From positions 124,001 through 188,000 of the forward strand of contig NZ_AUAR01000007.1 in assembly GCF_000428825.1 (NCBI RefSeq): 64,000 nucleotides of DNA, read 5' to 3'. The notes beneath the pieces were generated by a model. That model was not told the DNA's origin. It searched no databases and worked only from the letters and a program-made list of their open reading frames with translations. Source of the stretch: Desulfomicrobium escambiense DSM 10707 (GTDB taxonomy: Bacteria > Desulfobacterota > Desulfovibrionia > Desulfovibrionales > Desulfomicrobiaceae). Both the position numbers and the translations under genes were made by a program. How positions within the stretch are numbered: position 1 is the stretch's first letter; every line of letters starts with the position of its first letter. Of the stretch, positions 32,735 to 41,372 are shown piece after piece.

Positions 32735-34872
32735 TGCAGACGGCCAAAACTCTTTCCGATTACAACAAGGAGCTGCGCGAGGCTCTGGACAACACCTTCC
32801 TGCGCGGCGCCATGGAAAAGTTCGCCACGGCCTACCCCGTCGGCCGGGCCAACGCCTTCCGTGAATACGACGTGACCGCCCTCATCGACGAGGTCGCCAA
32901 GGTCAAGGACGCCGGCATCTCCCGCCTGAACGACCTCTACGCCGAATTCAAGGCCAAGGCCGAAGCCAACGGCGTGAAGGTGCACTGGGCCAAGGACGGC
33001 GACGAGGCCAACGAGATCGTGGCCCGCATCGCCAAGGAAAACAGCTGCAAGATGATCGTCAAGTCCAAGTCCATGACGGCCGAGGAGACCCTCCTCAACC
33101 ACCGTCTGGAAAAGGACGGGCTCGAAGTCGTCGAGACCGACCTCGGCGAGTGGATCATCCAGCTGCGCAGCGAAGGCCCGAGCCACATGGTCATGCCGGC
33201 CATCCACCTGTCCCGCTACCAGGTCGCCGAACTCTTCTCCCAGGTCACCAGGCAGGACCAGTCCTCGGACATCCAGCGCCTGGTCAAGGTCGCCCGTCGC
33301 GAGCTGCGCGCCAAGTACGCCCAGGCCGACATGGGCGTCAGCGGCGCCAATTTCGCCATCGCCGAGACGGGCACCATCGGCCTGATGACCAACGAGGGCA
33401 ACGCCCGCCTGGTCACCACCCTGCCCCGCGTGCACGTCGCCATCGCCGGCATCGACAAGCTCTGCGGCACCCTGGAGGACGCCCTGAAGATCCTGCGCGT
33501 GGTGCCCAAGAACGCCACGGGCCAGGCCATCACCTCCTACGTGACCTGGATCAGCGGCGCCAACGAGTGCCAGACCGCGCCCGGCGGCAAGAAGGAGATG
33601 CACATCATCTTCCTCGACAACGGCAGAAGCGAGATGGCCAAAGACCCGCTCTTCGCCCAGGTCCTGCGCTGCGTGCGCTGCGGCGCCTGCGCCAACGTCT
33701 GCCCGGTCTACCGCATGGTCGGCGGCCACCAGATGGGCCACATCTACATCGGCGCCATCGGCCTCATCCTGACCTACTTCTTCCACGGCAAGGACAAGGC
33801 CCGCAACCTGGTGCAGAACTGCATCAACTGCGAAGCCTGCAAGCACATCTGCGCCGCGGGCATCGACCTGCCCAGGCTCATCAAGGAAATTCACTCCCGC
33901 ATCCTGGACGAGGAAGGCCACCCGCTGCCGTCCCTTCTGCTCGGCAAGCTGATGAAGAACCGCAAGCTCTTCCACACCTTCCTGCGCACGGCCAAGATGG
34001 CCCAGCGCCCGCTGACGGGCGGCACGCAGTACATCCGGCACCTGCCCCACATCTTCTCCAAGGATCACGGGTTCAAGGCCCTGCCGGCCATTGCGGCCAA
34101 GCCCTTCCGCGACCGCTTCGAGGCCATCAAGCCGCGGGTGTCCGCGCCCAAGTACCGCATCGCCCTGTTCTCGGGCTGCGTGCAGGACTTCGTCTACCCC
34201 GAGCAGCTCGAAGCGGCCGTGAAGGTCCTGGGCGCCCACGGCGTCGAGATCGACTTCCCCATGGACCAGTCCTGCTGCGGCCTGCCCCTGCAGATGATGG
34301 GCGAGAAGAAGGCCAGCATCGACGTGGCGAAGCAGAACATCGAGGCCATGGCCGGCAACTATGACTACATCATCACGCTGTGCGCCTCCTGCGCCTCGCA
34401 CCTCAAGCACAACTACCCGTTCCTGCTGGGCGAGAACGACGCGGCGGCCAAGGCCTTCGCCGACAAGGTCATCCCCTTCTCGGCCTTCATGACCGACGTG
34501 CTCGGCGTGACCGACGAGAAGTTCACGCAGACCCACCAGCGCGCCACCATGCACGCCCCCTGCCACCTCTGCCGCGGCATGGGCGTGGTGGAGCAGCCCC
34601 GCAAGCTGCTGGCCCTGGGCGGCTACGAGTACGCCCAGGCCGAACAGGAGCAGGTCTGCTGCGGCTTCGGCGGCACCTACTCCGCCAAGTTCCCGGGCGT
34701 GTCCGAACAGATCCTCAAGAACAAGCTGGCCGACGCGGCCCGCACCGCGGCCGAGGTCCTGGTGACCGAATGCCCGGGCTGCATCATGCAGCTCAGGGGC
34801 GGCGCGGAAGTGAACAAGTCCGGCTTCGCCGTGCGGCACATCGCCGAAGTCTTGGCGGACCACCTCAAATAG
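32734..34872 (+). CDS. lutBA: LutB-LutA fusion, iron-sulfur L-lactate dehydrogenase subunit
   Basis: 712 residues. Residues 1 to about 300 are a LUD domain (GANFAIAETGTIGLMTNEGNARLVTTLPRVHVAIAG); two [4Fe-4S] motifs follow (CVRCGACANVCP and CINCEACKHICA), as in LutB; the remainder is a LutA/CCG module (SGCVQDFVYPEQ, QSCCGLPLQMMG, CASCASH, HAPCHLCRG, QVCCGFGGTYS). Separate LutA and LutB of Bacillus are here one chain, as reported for the Desulfovibrio lactate operon. With LutC it oxidises L-lactate to pyruvate. Two terminators follow at once. Confidence 0.9.
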   Translation: MQTAKTLSDYNKELREALDNTFLRGAMEKFATAYPVGRANAFREYDVTALIDEVAKVKDAGISRLNDLYAEFKAKAEANGVKVHWAKDGDEANEIVARIAKENSCKMIVKSKSMTAEETLLNHRLEKDGLEVVETDLGEWIIQLRSEGPSHMVMPAIHLSRYQVAELFSQVTRQDQSSDIQRLVKVARRELRAKYAQADMGVSGANFAIAETGTIGLMTNEGNARLVTTLPRVHVAIAGIDKLCGTLEDALKILRVVPKNATGQAITSYVTWISGANECQTAPGGKKEMHIIFLDNGRSEMAKDPLFAQVLRCVRCGACANVCPVYRMVGGHQMGHIYIGAIGLILTYFFHGKDKARNLVQNCINCEACKHICAAGIDLPRLIKEIHSRILDEEGHPLPSLLLGKLMKNRKLFHTFLRTAKMAQRPLTGGTQYIRHLPHIFSKDHGFKALPAIAAKPFRDRFEAIKPRVSAPKYRIALFSGCVQDFVYPEQLEAAVKVLGAHGVEIDFPMDQSCCGLPLQMMGEKKASIDVAKQNIEAMAGNYDYIITLCASCASHLKHNYPFLLGENDAAAKAFADKVIPFSAFMTDVLGVTDEKFTQTHQRATMHAPCHLCRGMGVVEQPRKLLALGGYEYAQAEQEQVCCGFGGTYSAKFPGVSEQILKNKLADAARTAAEVLVTECPGCIMQLRGGAEVNKSGFAVRHIAEVLADHLK

Positions 34873-34877
34873 CAAAC

Positions 34878-34905
34878 GGGCCGGCGAAAGCCGGCCCGCA
34901 TTTTT
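34878..34905 (+). terminator. Terminator after lutBA, first of two
   Basis: GGGCCGGC (34878-34885), GAAA tetraloop, GCCGGCCC (34890-34897), then GCATTTTT. A strong stem five bases after the lutBA stop. Confidence 0.9.
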
Positions 34906-34917
34906 CTCTCCTTGCGC

Positions 34918-34954
34918 GCCGGGAGCCTCAATTGCGAGGGGCTCCCGGCTTTTT
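34918..34954. terminator. Second terminator after lutBA
   Basis: GCCGGGAGCC (34918-34927) pairs with GGCTCCCGGC (34940-34949) and is followed by five T. It stands in tandem with the previous hairpin and lies upstream of the convergent DUF3047-like gene's stop. Confidence 0.85.
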
Positions 34955-35035
34955 CATTCGGATGGATGCCCAGACCCTTCAGGGCGCGCAGGACAGGCAG
35001 GGCCGCGCCCCAAGCTCCTCTCCCGCCGGTCGTGC

Positions 35036-35650
35036 TCAGTCGGCCGAAAACCTGGGCTGCCCGTACCAGGCCCGGGCGCTCTGACCCGAATTGTCGGTGT
35101 CGGTCATGATGGCCACGGCGTCGATCTCCGCGATGTCCTCTCCAAAAGCCCGCATCCAGTCCTCCCGGATGTTGCGCTTTTCCGTGACGAGTCGTCCCAG
35201 ACTGTCCGTCCCGCTTCGCACTGCGACCATGTAGGCGTTGGAGGTGAAGGCGTTGGGCCACATGGCGTCCTGCGCTTCGGTGCTGGACCAGACGTAGGAC
35301 AGGGCTTTCGTCTTCCAGAAGGCGATGCCGCCCTTGGCCACGACGTAAATGCGGGCCGGATAGTCGTCACCGGATTTCTCCCGCTCGTTCACGCCTGCCA
35401 GCACGTTTTCCACCTTCCAGGACCAGGTCAGCCACGGAGTCAGGCGCAGATCGACGCGCCCCTCGTGGAACAGCCCCGAAGCCGTGCCCCCGCTCTCGGC
35501 CATGAGCAGCCCCTCGGCCGGCAGCGGGGTGTAGACCGTGCGCCCCGCGAAGACCTTTTCCTTCCAGCCTGGATGATCCGGCGCGGTCAGGTCGGGCAGG
35601 CTCCCGGCCCACAGCGCCGTCACGCAGCACAGCAGCAGGCAGGCCGTCAA
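35036..35650 (-). CDS. DUF3047-like exported protein
   Basis: 204 residues from the suggested TTG start. An export signal (TACLLLCCVTALWAGS) precedes a domain with WSWKVENVLAGVNEREKSGDDYPARIYVV, typical of DUF3047 proteins, whose function is unknown. The start is uncertain: TTG 35650 follows AGGAAAG, while an ATG at 35740 has a good GAGGAG but would overlap the flgE ATG on the other strand and give a long n-region across the flgE promoter. No operon partner is evident. Confidence 0.6.
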   Translation of the reverse strand: MTACLLLCCVTALWAGSLPDLTAPDHPGWKEKVFAGRTVYTPLPAEGLLMAESGGTASGLFHEGRVDLRLTPWLTWSWKVENVLAGVNEREKSGDDYPARIYVVAKGGIAFWKTKALSYVWSSTEAQDAMWPNAFTSNAYMVAVRSGTDSLGRLVTEKRNIREDWMRAFGEDIAEIDAVAIMTDTDNSGQSARAWYGQPRFSAD

Positions 35651-35656
35651 CCGGGC

Positions 35657-35672
35657 TGGAACCTTTCCTGCA
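35657..35672 (+). promoter_or_regulatory. Sigma-54 promoter of flgE
   Basis: TGGAACCTTTCCTGCA carries GG at 35658-35659 and GC at 35670-35671, exactly 12 bases apart, matching the RpoN spacing with one mismatch at the start of TTGC. The predicted start point is near 35683, about 56 bases before the flgE ATG. Sigma-54 control of hook genes is established in several flagellated proteobacteria. Confidence 0.6.
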
Positions 35673-35738
35673 ACCTGTCCTGCGCGCGGGAAAAAAATGC
35701 CGCGTCGACCACGATTTCCCTCAGCCGCGGAGGCGCCC

Positions 35739-37280
35739 ATGAGTATCTCCTCGTCCATCTATATCGGCACGACCGGCATGATCGCCCATCAGGAAAAGAT
35801 GTCCGTCATCTCCGACAACATCGCCAACATGAACACCGTGGGGTTCAAGTCTTCACGGATGCTTTTCAGCACCCTTATCAGCGAGCAGCTTCCGGCGTCC
35901 ACCGTGGGCAACCAGATCGGCCAGGGCGTGGGCATCAGCTCCATCCATCGCGACATGACCGTCGGGGCTCTGGAGCCGACCAACACAGCCACGGACCTGT
36001 CCATCGCCGGCCAGGGCTTCTTCATCGTCTCGCCGGACACCTCGGACGCCACCTACTACACTCGGGCCGGAAGCTTCCGCTTCGACAAGGACGGATACCT
36101 GCGCGACCCGCAGGGCAACGTCCTGCAGGGCTACAGGCTGCCCGTCGGCGACCCGGACGACGCCGAACTGAACCTTCCGCAGGCCGCATCCGCCAACCTC
36201 CAGGATATCGTCCTGTCCACCAACGAGGGAGGCATGGCCGTGTCCGAGCCCGAGGCGACCACCGAAATCCAGATGATCATCAATCTGAACTCGGGATCCC
36301 CGGAACGCAGCACCGATGGCGCAAACCCCTTCACGTCGCTCTTCGACAAGTGGGACCCGACAGCGGAGGATCCCTTGGGCTCCAGTTCCTACGCCTACGG
36401 ATCACAGCTCAAGATCTACGACGCAGCGGGCCAGGCCCACGAACTGAGCGTCTACTTCGACCCGGTCAACGACCTCTCGGGCGACACCAACGGCACGCGG
36501 GTCTGGGAGTACGTGGTGGCCATCCCGCCGGGCGAGGACGCCTCGGCCCTGTCCGCCAAGAAGGGCATCGTCATGACCGGCACCATGACCTTCACCCCCG
36601 CGGGCGAACTCCTCGGCATGAGCGCCTTCTCGGGAACGTCCGACGACAAGAGCGACTGGACGCCCGTGTCCTTCGATGAAAACGGGTTTCCCGTCTTCAC
36701 GGCCACGGTGAACGGAGCGGCGCCGATCAGCAGTTCCCTCAATTTCGGGCTGCGCTCGTCGGGGGGGTGGAGCATGCCCGCCGGAGTGGCCACACTGGAC
36801 GATCTGGGCACGGACATCGCCAACCTGCCGAACATGCTCGACCCCGACAGACAGGTCCTGGGCATGACCAACTTCAGCGCCGGGTCGAGCACCCTGTCAC
36901 AATCCCAGAACGGATACTCGCGCGGCATCCTGCAAAGCGTGTCCGTGGACGCCGGGGGGACGATGCTCGGCAACTTCTCCAACGGGCAGATCCAGGCCCT
37001 CTACAAGATCCCCCTGGCCGACTTCATCAATCCGCAGGGCCTCTACCGCGAAGGCGGCAACCTCTTCTCGGCCACCAAAGACTCCGGCGGGGTGATCCTG
37101 GGCTGGGCCACGGAAGGCCGCCTGGGAGAGGTCGTCTCCAGTTCCCTGGAGAACTCCAACGTCGACCTGGCCACGGAATTCGTGCACATGATCATGACAC
37201 AAAAGGGATTCGACGCGAACAGCAAGGTCATCACCACCAGCGACCAGGTCGTGCAGACGGCCCTGCAGATTAAGAAGTAG
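35739..37280 (+). CDS. flgE: Flagellar hook protein FlgE
   Basis: 513 residues. The N-terminal coiled-coil segment IYIGTTGMIAHQEKMSVISDNIANMNTVGFKSSR and the C-terminal LENSNVDLATEFVHMIMTQKGFDANSKVI are the D0 helices of FlgE. The middle (GSFRFDKDGYLRD, TATDLSIAGQGFF) is a hook core, with an extra variable domain. The protein forms the curved hook between rod and filament. ATG 35739 has GGAGG upstream and a sigma-54 promoter 70-80 bases before it. No other flagellar gene is in the window, so it is a solitary hook gene. The stop abuts the convergent epimerase gene. Confidence 0.92.
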   Translation: MSISSSIYIGTTGMIAHQEKMSVISDNIANMNTVGFKSSRMLFSTLISEQLPASTVGNQIGQGVGISSIHRDMTVGALEPTNTATDLSIAGQGFFIVSPDTSDATYYTRAGSFRFDKDGYLRDPQGNVLQGYRLPVGDPDDAELNLPQAASANLQDIVLSTNEGGMAVSEPEATTEIQMIINLNSGSPERSTDGANPFTSLFDKWDPTAEDPLGSSSYAYGSQLKIYDAAGQAHELSVYFDPVNDLSGDTNGTRVWEYVVAIPPGEDASALSAKKGIVMTGTMTFTPAGELLGMSAFSGTSDDKSDWTPVSFDENGFPVFTATVNGAAPISSSLNFGLRSSGGWSMPAGVATLDDLGTDIANLPNMLDPDRQVLGMTNFSAGSSTLSQSQNGYSRGILQSVSVDAGGTMLGNFSNGQIQALYKIPLADFINPQGLYREGGNLFSATKDSGGVILGWATEGRLGEVVSSSLENSNVDLATEFVHMIMTQKGFDANSKVITTSDQVVQTALQIKK

Positions 37281-38084
37281 TCACACGAAGGCTTCGCCCC
37301 GGGCCACCAGATCCACGGGGCCGTGAATCCAGGCCCGGCGGACGGGGCCGGATTCTTCGAGGCGGACCCCGATGGAGTTGCCGCTGGGCTGCAGCACCGC
37401 GAGGTCCGTAGGAAAATTTTGCCCTCTCCCCAGCCACAGGGCCAGGGCCAGGCTGCCGGAGCCGCACCCGGTCTCGAAATGGGTCGAGGCGGTGGAACGG
37501 ACCCAGACCACGGGCTTGATGGCGCAGGACGGGTCCGTCCGGTACCAGATGCAGCCCACGGCCTCGGCCTCCACGCCGAAACGGGTCCGCAGGCTCTCGG
37601 CGGCCCCTGCGACGTCGCCGGGAAAGGGGTGCCGTTCCTCGTCGAGGCAGATATGGGCGATGCCGGGCAGACGCACCAGCCCGAGGCCCTGGCCGAGTTC
37701 GCGCACACCCATGCCGGCCTCTTTGGGCAGCGGCATCTGCGCCCAGCACTCTCCGCCTTCCACGCGCAGCCCCACCGGCGCATCGACCCCGGACACCGAA
37801 AGCTCGCCGCGCACGCCGCCCTCGTGGGGCGAAAGCCCCGAACCCTCACACGCCATCACTGCGGCCGCGGCCCGGCACGCGTTGCCGCAGAACTCCCCGC
37901 CCATCATGTCCAGACGCACGGGCCGGGCCGACAGGTCCAGGTAGCCGACCTGCTCTGCCTGGAGGTGCCCCGCTCCCATGAGCACCCGCGACACGGCGGC
38001 CCTTTCGCCCGCAGGCACGGGGTCGAGGATCAGGATGGTGGGGTTGCCCCCCGGAACGGCCTTGTAGAATCGCAGTGTGCGCAC
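37281..38084 (-). CDS. DapF-like amino-acid epimerase/racemase
   Basis: 267 residues. The diaminopimelate-epimerase fold is indicated by two cysteine motifs: GGEFCGNACRAAAA (first catalytic Cys) and TGCGSGSLALAL (second). Usual DapF has GNGxRC; here the first motif is GGEFCGNACR, a variation seen in related racemases such as histidine racemase. GTG 38084 is chosen with AAGGAGG upstream. Diaminopimelate epimerase is the default call, but the motif change and lone context leave the substrate open. No metallophore genes are next to it. Divergent from uppP, and its stop meets flgE. Confidence 0.7.
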   Translation of the reverse strand: MRTLRFYKAVPGGNPTILILDPVPAGERAAVSRVLMGAGHLQAEQVGYLDLSARPVRLDMMGGEFCGNACRAAAAVMACEGSGLSPHEGGVRGELSVSGVDAPVGLRVEGGECWAQMPLPKEAGMGVRELGQGLGLVRLPGIAHICLDEERHPFPGDVAGAAESLRTRFGVEAEAVGCIWYRTDPSCAIKPVVWVRSTASTHFETGCGSGSLALALWLGRGQNFPTDLAVLQPSGNSIGVRLEESGPVRRAWIHGPVDLVARGEAFV

Positions 38085-38210
38085 CTCTGCCTCCTTGCGC
38101 GGTCGAAAAGCCTGACTTAGTCCATGAACACCCGTCGGGCAAGGCGCTCTTGACCCCCACCGCCCCGCGCGCGTAGGAGGTTCTTTTTTCACGTTCCAGC
38201 CCCACACCCC

Positions 38211-39002
38211 ATGACAACATACCTGAACGCCATCATCCTGGGCATCGTCGAAGGCCTGACCGAGTTTCTGCCCGTGTCCTCCACCGGCCACCTGATCATC
38301 GCCGGACACCTCCTGGGCTTCACGGGCCCCAAGGCGGAAACCTTCGAAATCGTCATCCAGCTCGGCGCCATCCTGGCCGTGGTGGCCATGTACCTGCCGA
38401 CCTTCTGGGGGCTCGTGCGGCCCACGGGACGGGCCTTCGGGGGCGTGCGCGGGCTGTGGCTGCTTTTCCTCACGTCCCTGCCCGCGTCTCTGCTGGGCCT
38501 CTTCGCCCACTCGGCCATCAAGGAGCACCTCTTCTCGCCCGTGACCGTGGCCTTCGCCCTGATCATCGGCGCCCTGGCCATCCTCCTGGTCGAACGTCTC
38601 AAGATCAAAAAAAGCGTCGGGGACCTGGACGCCATGACCCCGGCCCTGGCCCTTGGCGTCGGCTGCTTCCAGTGCCTGGCCCTGTGGCCCGGCTTCTCGC
38701 GCTCGGCCGCGACCATCATGGGCGGCATGATCCTGGGCGTGGACCGGCGGGTGGCGGCGGAATACTCCTTCATCGCCGCCGTGCCCATCATGTTCGCGGC
38801 CACGGGCTACGACCTGCTCAAGAGCTGGCGGATCTTCGGCACCGACGATTTCCTCGTTCTGGCCGTGGGCTTCGCCATATCGTTCGTCTCGGCCTGGGCC
38901 GCGGTCAAGGTCTTCATCGCGCTGCTCTCCCGCCTGACCCTGCGGCCCTTCGCCTGGTACCGCCTGGCCCTGGCCCCGGTCGTGCTCTGGATCTTCTGGT
39001 GA
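38211..39002 (+). CDS. uppP: Undecaprenyl-diphosphatase UppP (BacA)
   Basis: 263 residues, about seven to eight hydrophobic segments. The signature motifs are EGLTEFLPVSSTGH (residues 14-27) and PGFSRSAATIMGG, which hold the catalytic residues. UppP recycles undecaprenyl phosphate for peptidoglycan and glycan synthesis at the membrane. No clear Shine-Dalgarno precedes the ATG, but the start matches the family. The CYTH gene begins five bases after the stop. Confidence 0.93.
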   Translation: MTTYLNAIILGIVEGLTEFLPVSSTGHLIIAGHLLGFTGPKAETFEIVIQLGAILAVVAMYLPTFWGLVRPTGRAFGGVRGLWLLFLTSLPASLLGLFAHSAIKEHLFSPVTVAFALIIGALAILLVERLKIKKSVGDLDAMTPALALGVGCFQCLALWPGFSRSAATIMGGMILGVDRRVAAEYSFIAAVPIMFAATGYDLLKSWRIFGTDDFLVLAVGFAISFVSAWAAVKVFIALLSRLTLRPFAWYRLALAPVVLWIFW

Positions 39003-39006
39003 GGCC

Positions 39007-39621
39007 ATGACCGTCGAACACGAAGCCAAATTTCCCCTGACCGAATGCACGGGCCTCGAAGAACGGCTCCGCGCCCTCGGCAGCCTGCGCACGTCCTGGC
39101 ACTTCGAGTCCAACACGGTCTACGATCGCGGAGAAGAGCTTGCGTCCACGGGCCGCCTCCTGCGCCTTCGCCGCGCGCTGGTCGTGACGCTGACCTTCAA
39201 GGAGCCCGTGCCCGGCCCCGGCGTACCCGGCGTCAAAAGCCGCCTGGAACGGGAGTGCCGAGTTGACGATCCCGGATGCATGGACCTCATCCTGCGCGGC
39301 CTGGGCTACACCGCGAGCTTCACGTACGAAAAATTCCGCGCCATGTGGGATGTGGACGGCGCCACCGTGTGCCTGGACATCCTGCCCTTCGGCCACTTCG
39401 CCGAGATCGAAGGGGCGCCCGCGGCCATCCCGGAGCTGGCCGGCCGCCTCGGCCTGGACATGGCGGCGGCCCTGGCCGTCAGCTACCACAGATTGCACCG
39501 CGAATGGCGAAGCGCGCAGGGGCTCCCCCCAGCCGAGAGCTTCGTCTTCGAACCCGCCGAACGAGAACGTCTGAACACCCTGCTGGGCTGCGAGGCCCGG
39601 ACCGGAGGAGATACATGCTAA
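39007..39621 (+). CDS. CYTH-domain protein (class IV adenylate cyclase/triphosphatase-like)
   Basis: 204 residues; the N-terminal ExExK motif is EHEAK (residues 4-8), followed by alternating charged strands (RLLRLRRA, LTFKEPV, SRLERE, FEKFRAMW-like) that line the triphosphate tunnel. CYTH proteins act on triphosphates, as cyclase or thiamine/inorganic triphosphatase. It lies between uppP and the aminopeptidase gene, whose ATG overlaps its stop. The exact substrate cannot be assigned. Confidence 0.85.
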   Translation: MTVEHEAKFPLTECTGLEERLRALGSLRTSWHFESNTVYDRGEELASTGRLLRLRRALVVTLTFKEPVPGPGVPGVKSRLERECRVDDPGCMDLILRGLGYTASFTYEKFRAMWDVDGATVCLDILPFGHFAEIEGAPAAIPELAGRLGLDMAAALAVSYHRLHREWRSAQGLPPAESFVFEPAERERLNTLLGCEARTGGDTC

Positions 39622-40826
39622 GCGACATCCAGCTCGAAAAATACGCCAAGGTCCTGTTCTGGGGCATGCAGAAGGCCCGCGTCACCCCCTTCGCCCCCGG
39701 CGACATCGTCCTCATCCGCACGGACCTGCAGGCACTGGCCCTGGCCGAGAAGATGCAGGCCCTGGTCTTGGAAAAGGGCCTCAACCCCGTGGTGCGCATG
39801 AACCTGCCGAGCACCCTGGAAAAGGGATTCTTCACCGGTGCCGGACAGGACCAGCTGTCCTTCGTCGTGCCCGGCGACCGCGAACTTTTCGAAGACCTGG
39901 GCGGCCTCGTCTCGCTCCTGGCCCCGGACTCCATCACGCATCTGAAGGACACCCCGCCGGCCAAGATCGCCAGCTTCTCCCTGGCCCGCAAATACCTGCG
40001 CGACATCCTGGACCGCCGGGAGGCCATGCGCAAATTCGGTTGGACCCTGTGCCTCATGCCCACCCCGGCCCTGGCCGAGAACTCCGGGCTGTCCCTCGCC
40101 GACTACGCCGCCCAGATCGTCCGCGCCTCCTACCTCGACGACGCCGACCCCGTGGCGGCCTGGGAGGGCATCTTCCGCCAGGCCGAAGGCGTCAAGGCCT
40201 GGCTCAACGGCATGGACGTCGAACACTATCACGTGCAGTCCGCCTCCACGGACCTCAAGGTCTTCCCCGGCCGCGACCGGCGCTGGATCGGCGTTTCGGG
40301 GCACAACATCCCGAGCTTCGAGCTGTTCATGTCCCCGGATCACCGCCTGACCGAGGGCGTCTACCACGCCGACCAACCCTCCTACCGCAGCGGCAACCTC
40401 GTCAGCGGCGTGACCCTGGAGTTTACCGGGGGCAAGGCCCGCGTGGCCGGGGCCGACCAGGGCGAGGCGTTCGTGCGGTCCCAGCTGGAGATGGACCCCG
40501 GTGCCTGCCAGCTTGGCGAATTCTCACTGACGGACAAGCGCTTCTCACGCATCGACGCCTTCATGGCCCACACCCTCTTCGACGAAAACTTCGGCGGCGA
40601 GCACGGAAACTGTCACGTGGCCGTGGGCGCGTCCTACGCGGACACCTATGCGGGGGACCCGGCCGAACTGACCGAGGAGAGAAAAAAGGAACTGGGCTTC
40701 AACGACTCGGCCCTGCACTGGGACCTCGTCAACACCGAGCCCAAAAAAGTGACCGCCTTCCTGCGCGACGGCACGAAGACGGTCATTTACGAAGACGGCA
40801 TGTTCGCCATGCCGCAGGCAGGCTAG
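39615..40826 (+). CDS. M29-family aminopeptidase
   Basis: 403 residues matching AmpS/PepS-type thermophilic aminopeptidases. Metal and catalytic segments are visible in the C-terminal half: ADQPSYRSGNLVSGVTLEF, QLGEFSLTD, DENFGGEHGNCHVAVG with its Glu/His, and SALHWDLV carrying the H-x-D motif. It removes N-terminal amino acids using two divalent metals. ATG 39615 follows GGAGGAGATAC and overlaps the CYTH stop; the longer upstream frame is a shadow. Its stop overlaps that of the convergent HPt gene. Confidence 0.88.
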   Translation: MLSDIQLEKYAKVLFWGMQKARVTPFAPGDIVLIRTDLQALALAEKMQALVLEKGLNPVVRMNLPSTLEKGFFTGAGQDQLSFVVPGDRELFEDLGGLVSLLAPDSITHLKDTPPAKIASFSLARKYLRDILDRREAMRKFGWTLCLMPTPALAENSGLSLADYAAQIVRASYLDDADPVAAWEGIFRQAEGVKAWLNGMDVEHYHVQSASTDLKVFPGRDRRWIGVSGHNIPSFELFMSPDHRLTEGVYHADQPSYRSGNLVSGVTLEFTGGKARVAGADQGEAFVRSQLEMDPGACQLGEFSLTDKRFSRIDAFMAHTLFDENFGGEHGNCHVAVGASYADTYAGDPAELTEERKKELGFNDSALHWDLVNTEPKKVTAFLRDGTKTVIYEDGMFAMPQAG

Positions 40827-41173
40827 GAACCGCCGCAGAACTCGCGCATGGCCTCCAGGGTCTGGCCGCAGACGCGGTCCAGATCCCGGCGGAGCCGGTC
40901 CACGTCATCCCAGGACCCGGCCTTGGCGGCCCGCTCGGTCTCGGCCGCGATCTCGCATAGCTGGGACGCGCCCACCGTGGCCGAAGCGCCCTTGAGGGAG
41001 TGGGCCGTGCGCTCCACGCCGAAGAGATCCCGCTCCGCGGAGCAAGCGTCCATCTTTTCGAGCTTCTTGGGAGCGTCGCTGACGAAAAGCTGGAACAGGC
41101 TGACCAGCAGTTCCCGGTCCCCGGACATGCGTTCCAGGGTCTCCTCCATGGACAGAAGCGGTGCATTCGTCAC
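40823..41173 (-). CDS. HPt phosphotransfer-domain protein
   Basis: 116 residues forming a single HPt four-helix bundle. The phosphorylatable His lies in RTAHSLKGASATVGA (H58 counted from the GTG start). The GTG at 41173 is favoured by AGGAG seven bases upstream; ATG 41188 would add five residues. Lone HPt proteins shuttle phosphoryl groups between hybrid kinases and response regulators; the hybrid kinase at 47455 is a possible partner but this is guesswork. Convergent with the aminopeptidase gene. Confidence 0.85.
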   Translation of the reverse strand: MTNAPLLSMEETLERMSGDRELLVSLFQLFVSDAPKKLEKMDACSAERDLFGVERTAHSLKGASATVGASQLCEIAAETERAAKAGSWDDVDRLRRDLDRVCGQTLEAMREFCGGS

Positions 41174-41372
41174 GTCTGCTCTCCTCATATGCGGCTGAAT
41201 GAATTCGACATCACTCACGTACTTTTTTTTCACGTTGCTGAAAAGCGCTTTTCCTCCCCGAACCGGCATGCCCGGCTTTTCGCCATCCCGCACGCCCCTT
41301 GCCACTTCACAATCTTGCCTATAGTCTTATCTAACTTTTTCCCGAGCACAACGCCAACAGGACGACACTGCC

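Noticed and set aside
35651-35740. Extension of the DUF3047 gene to ATG 35740
   Set aside because: It would overlap the flgE start codon and promoter and give an unusually long n-region; kept only as an alternative.
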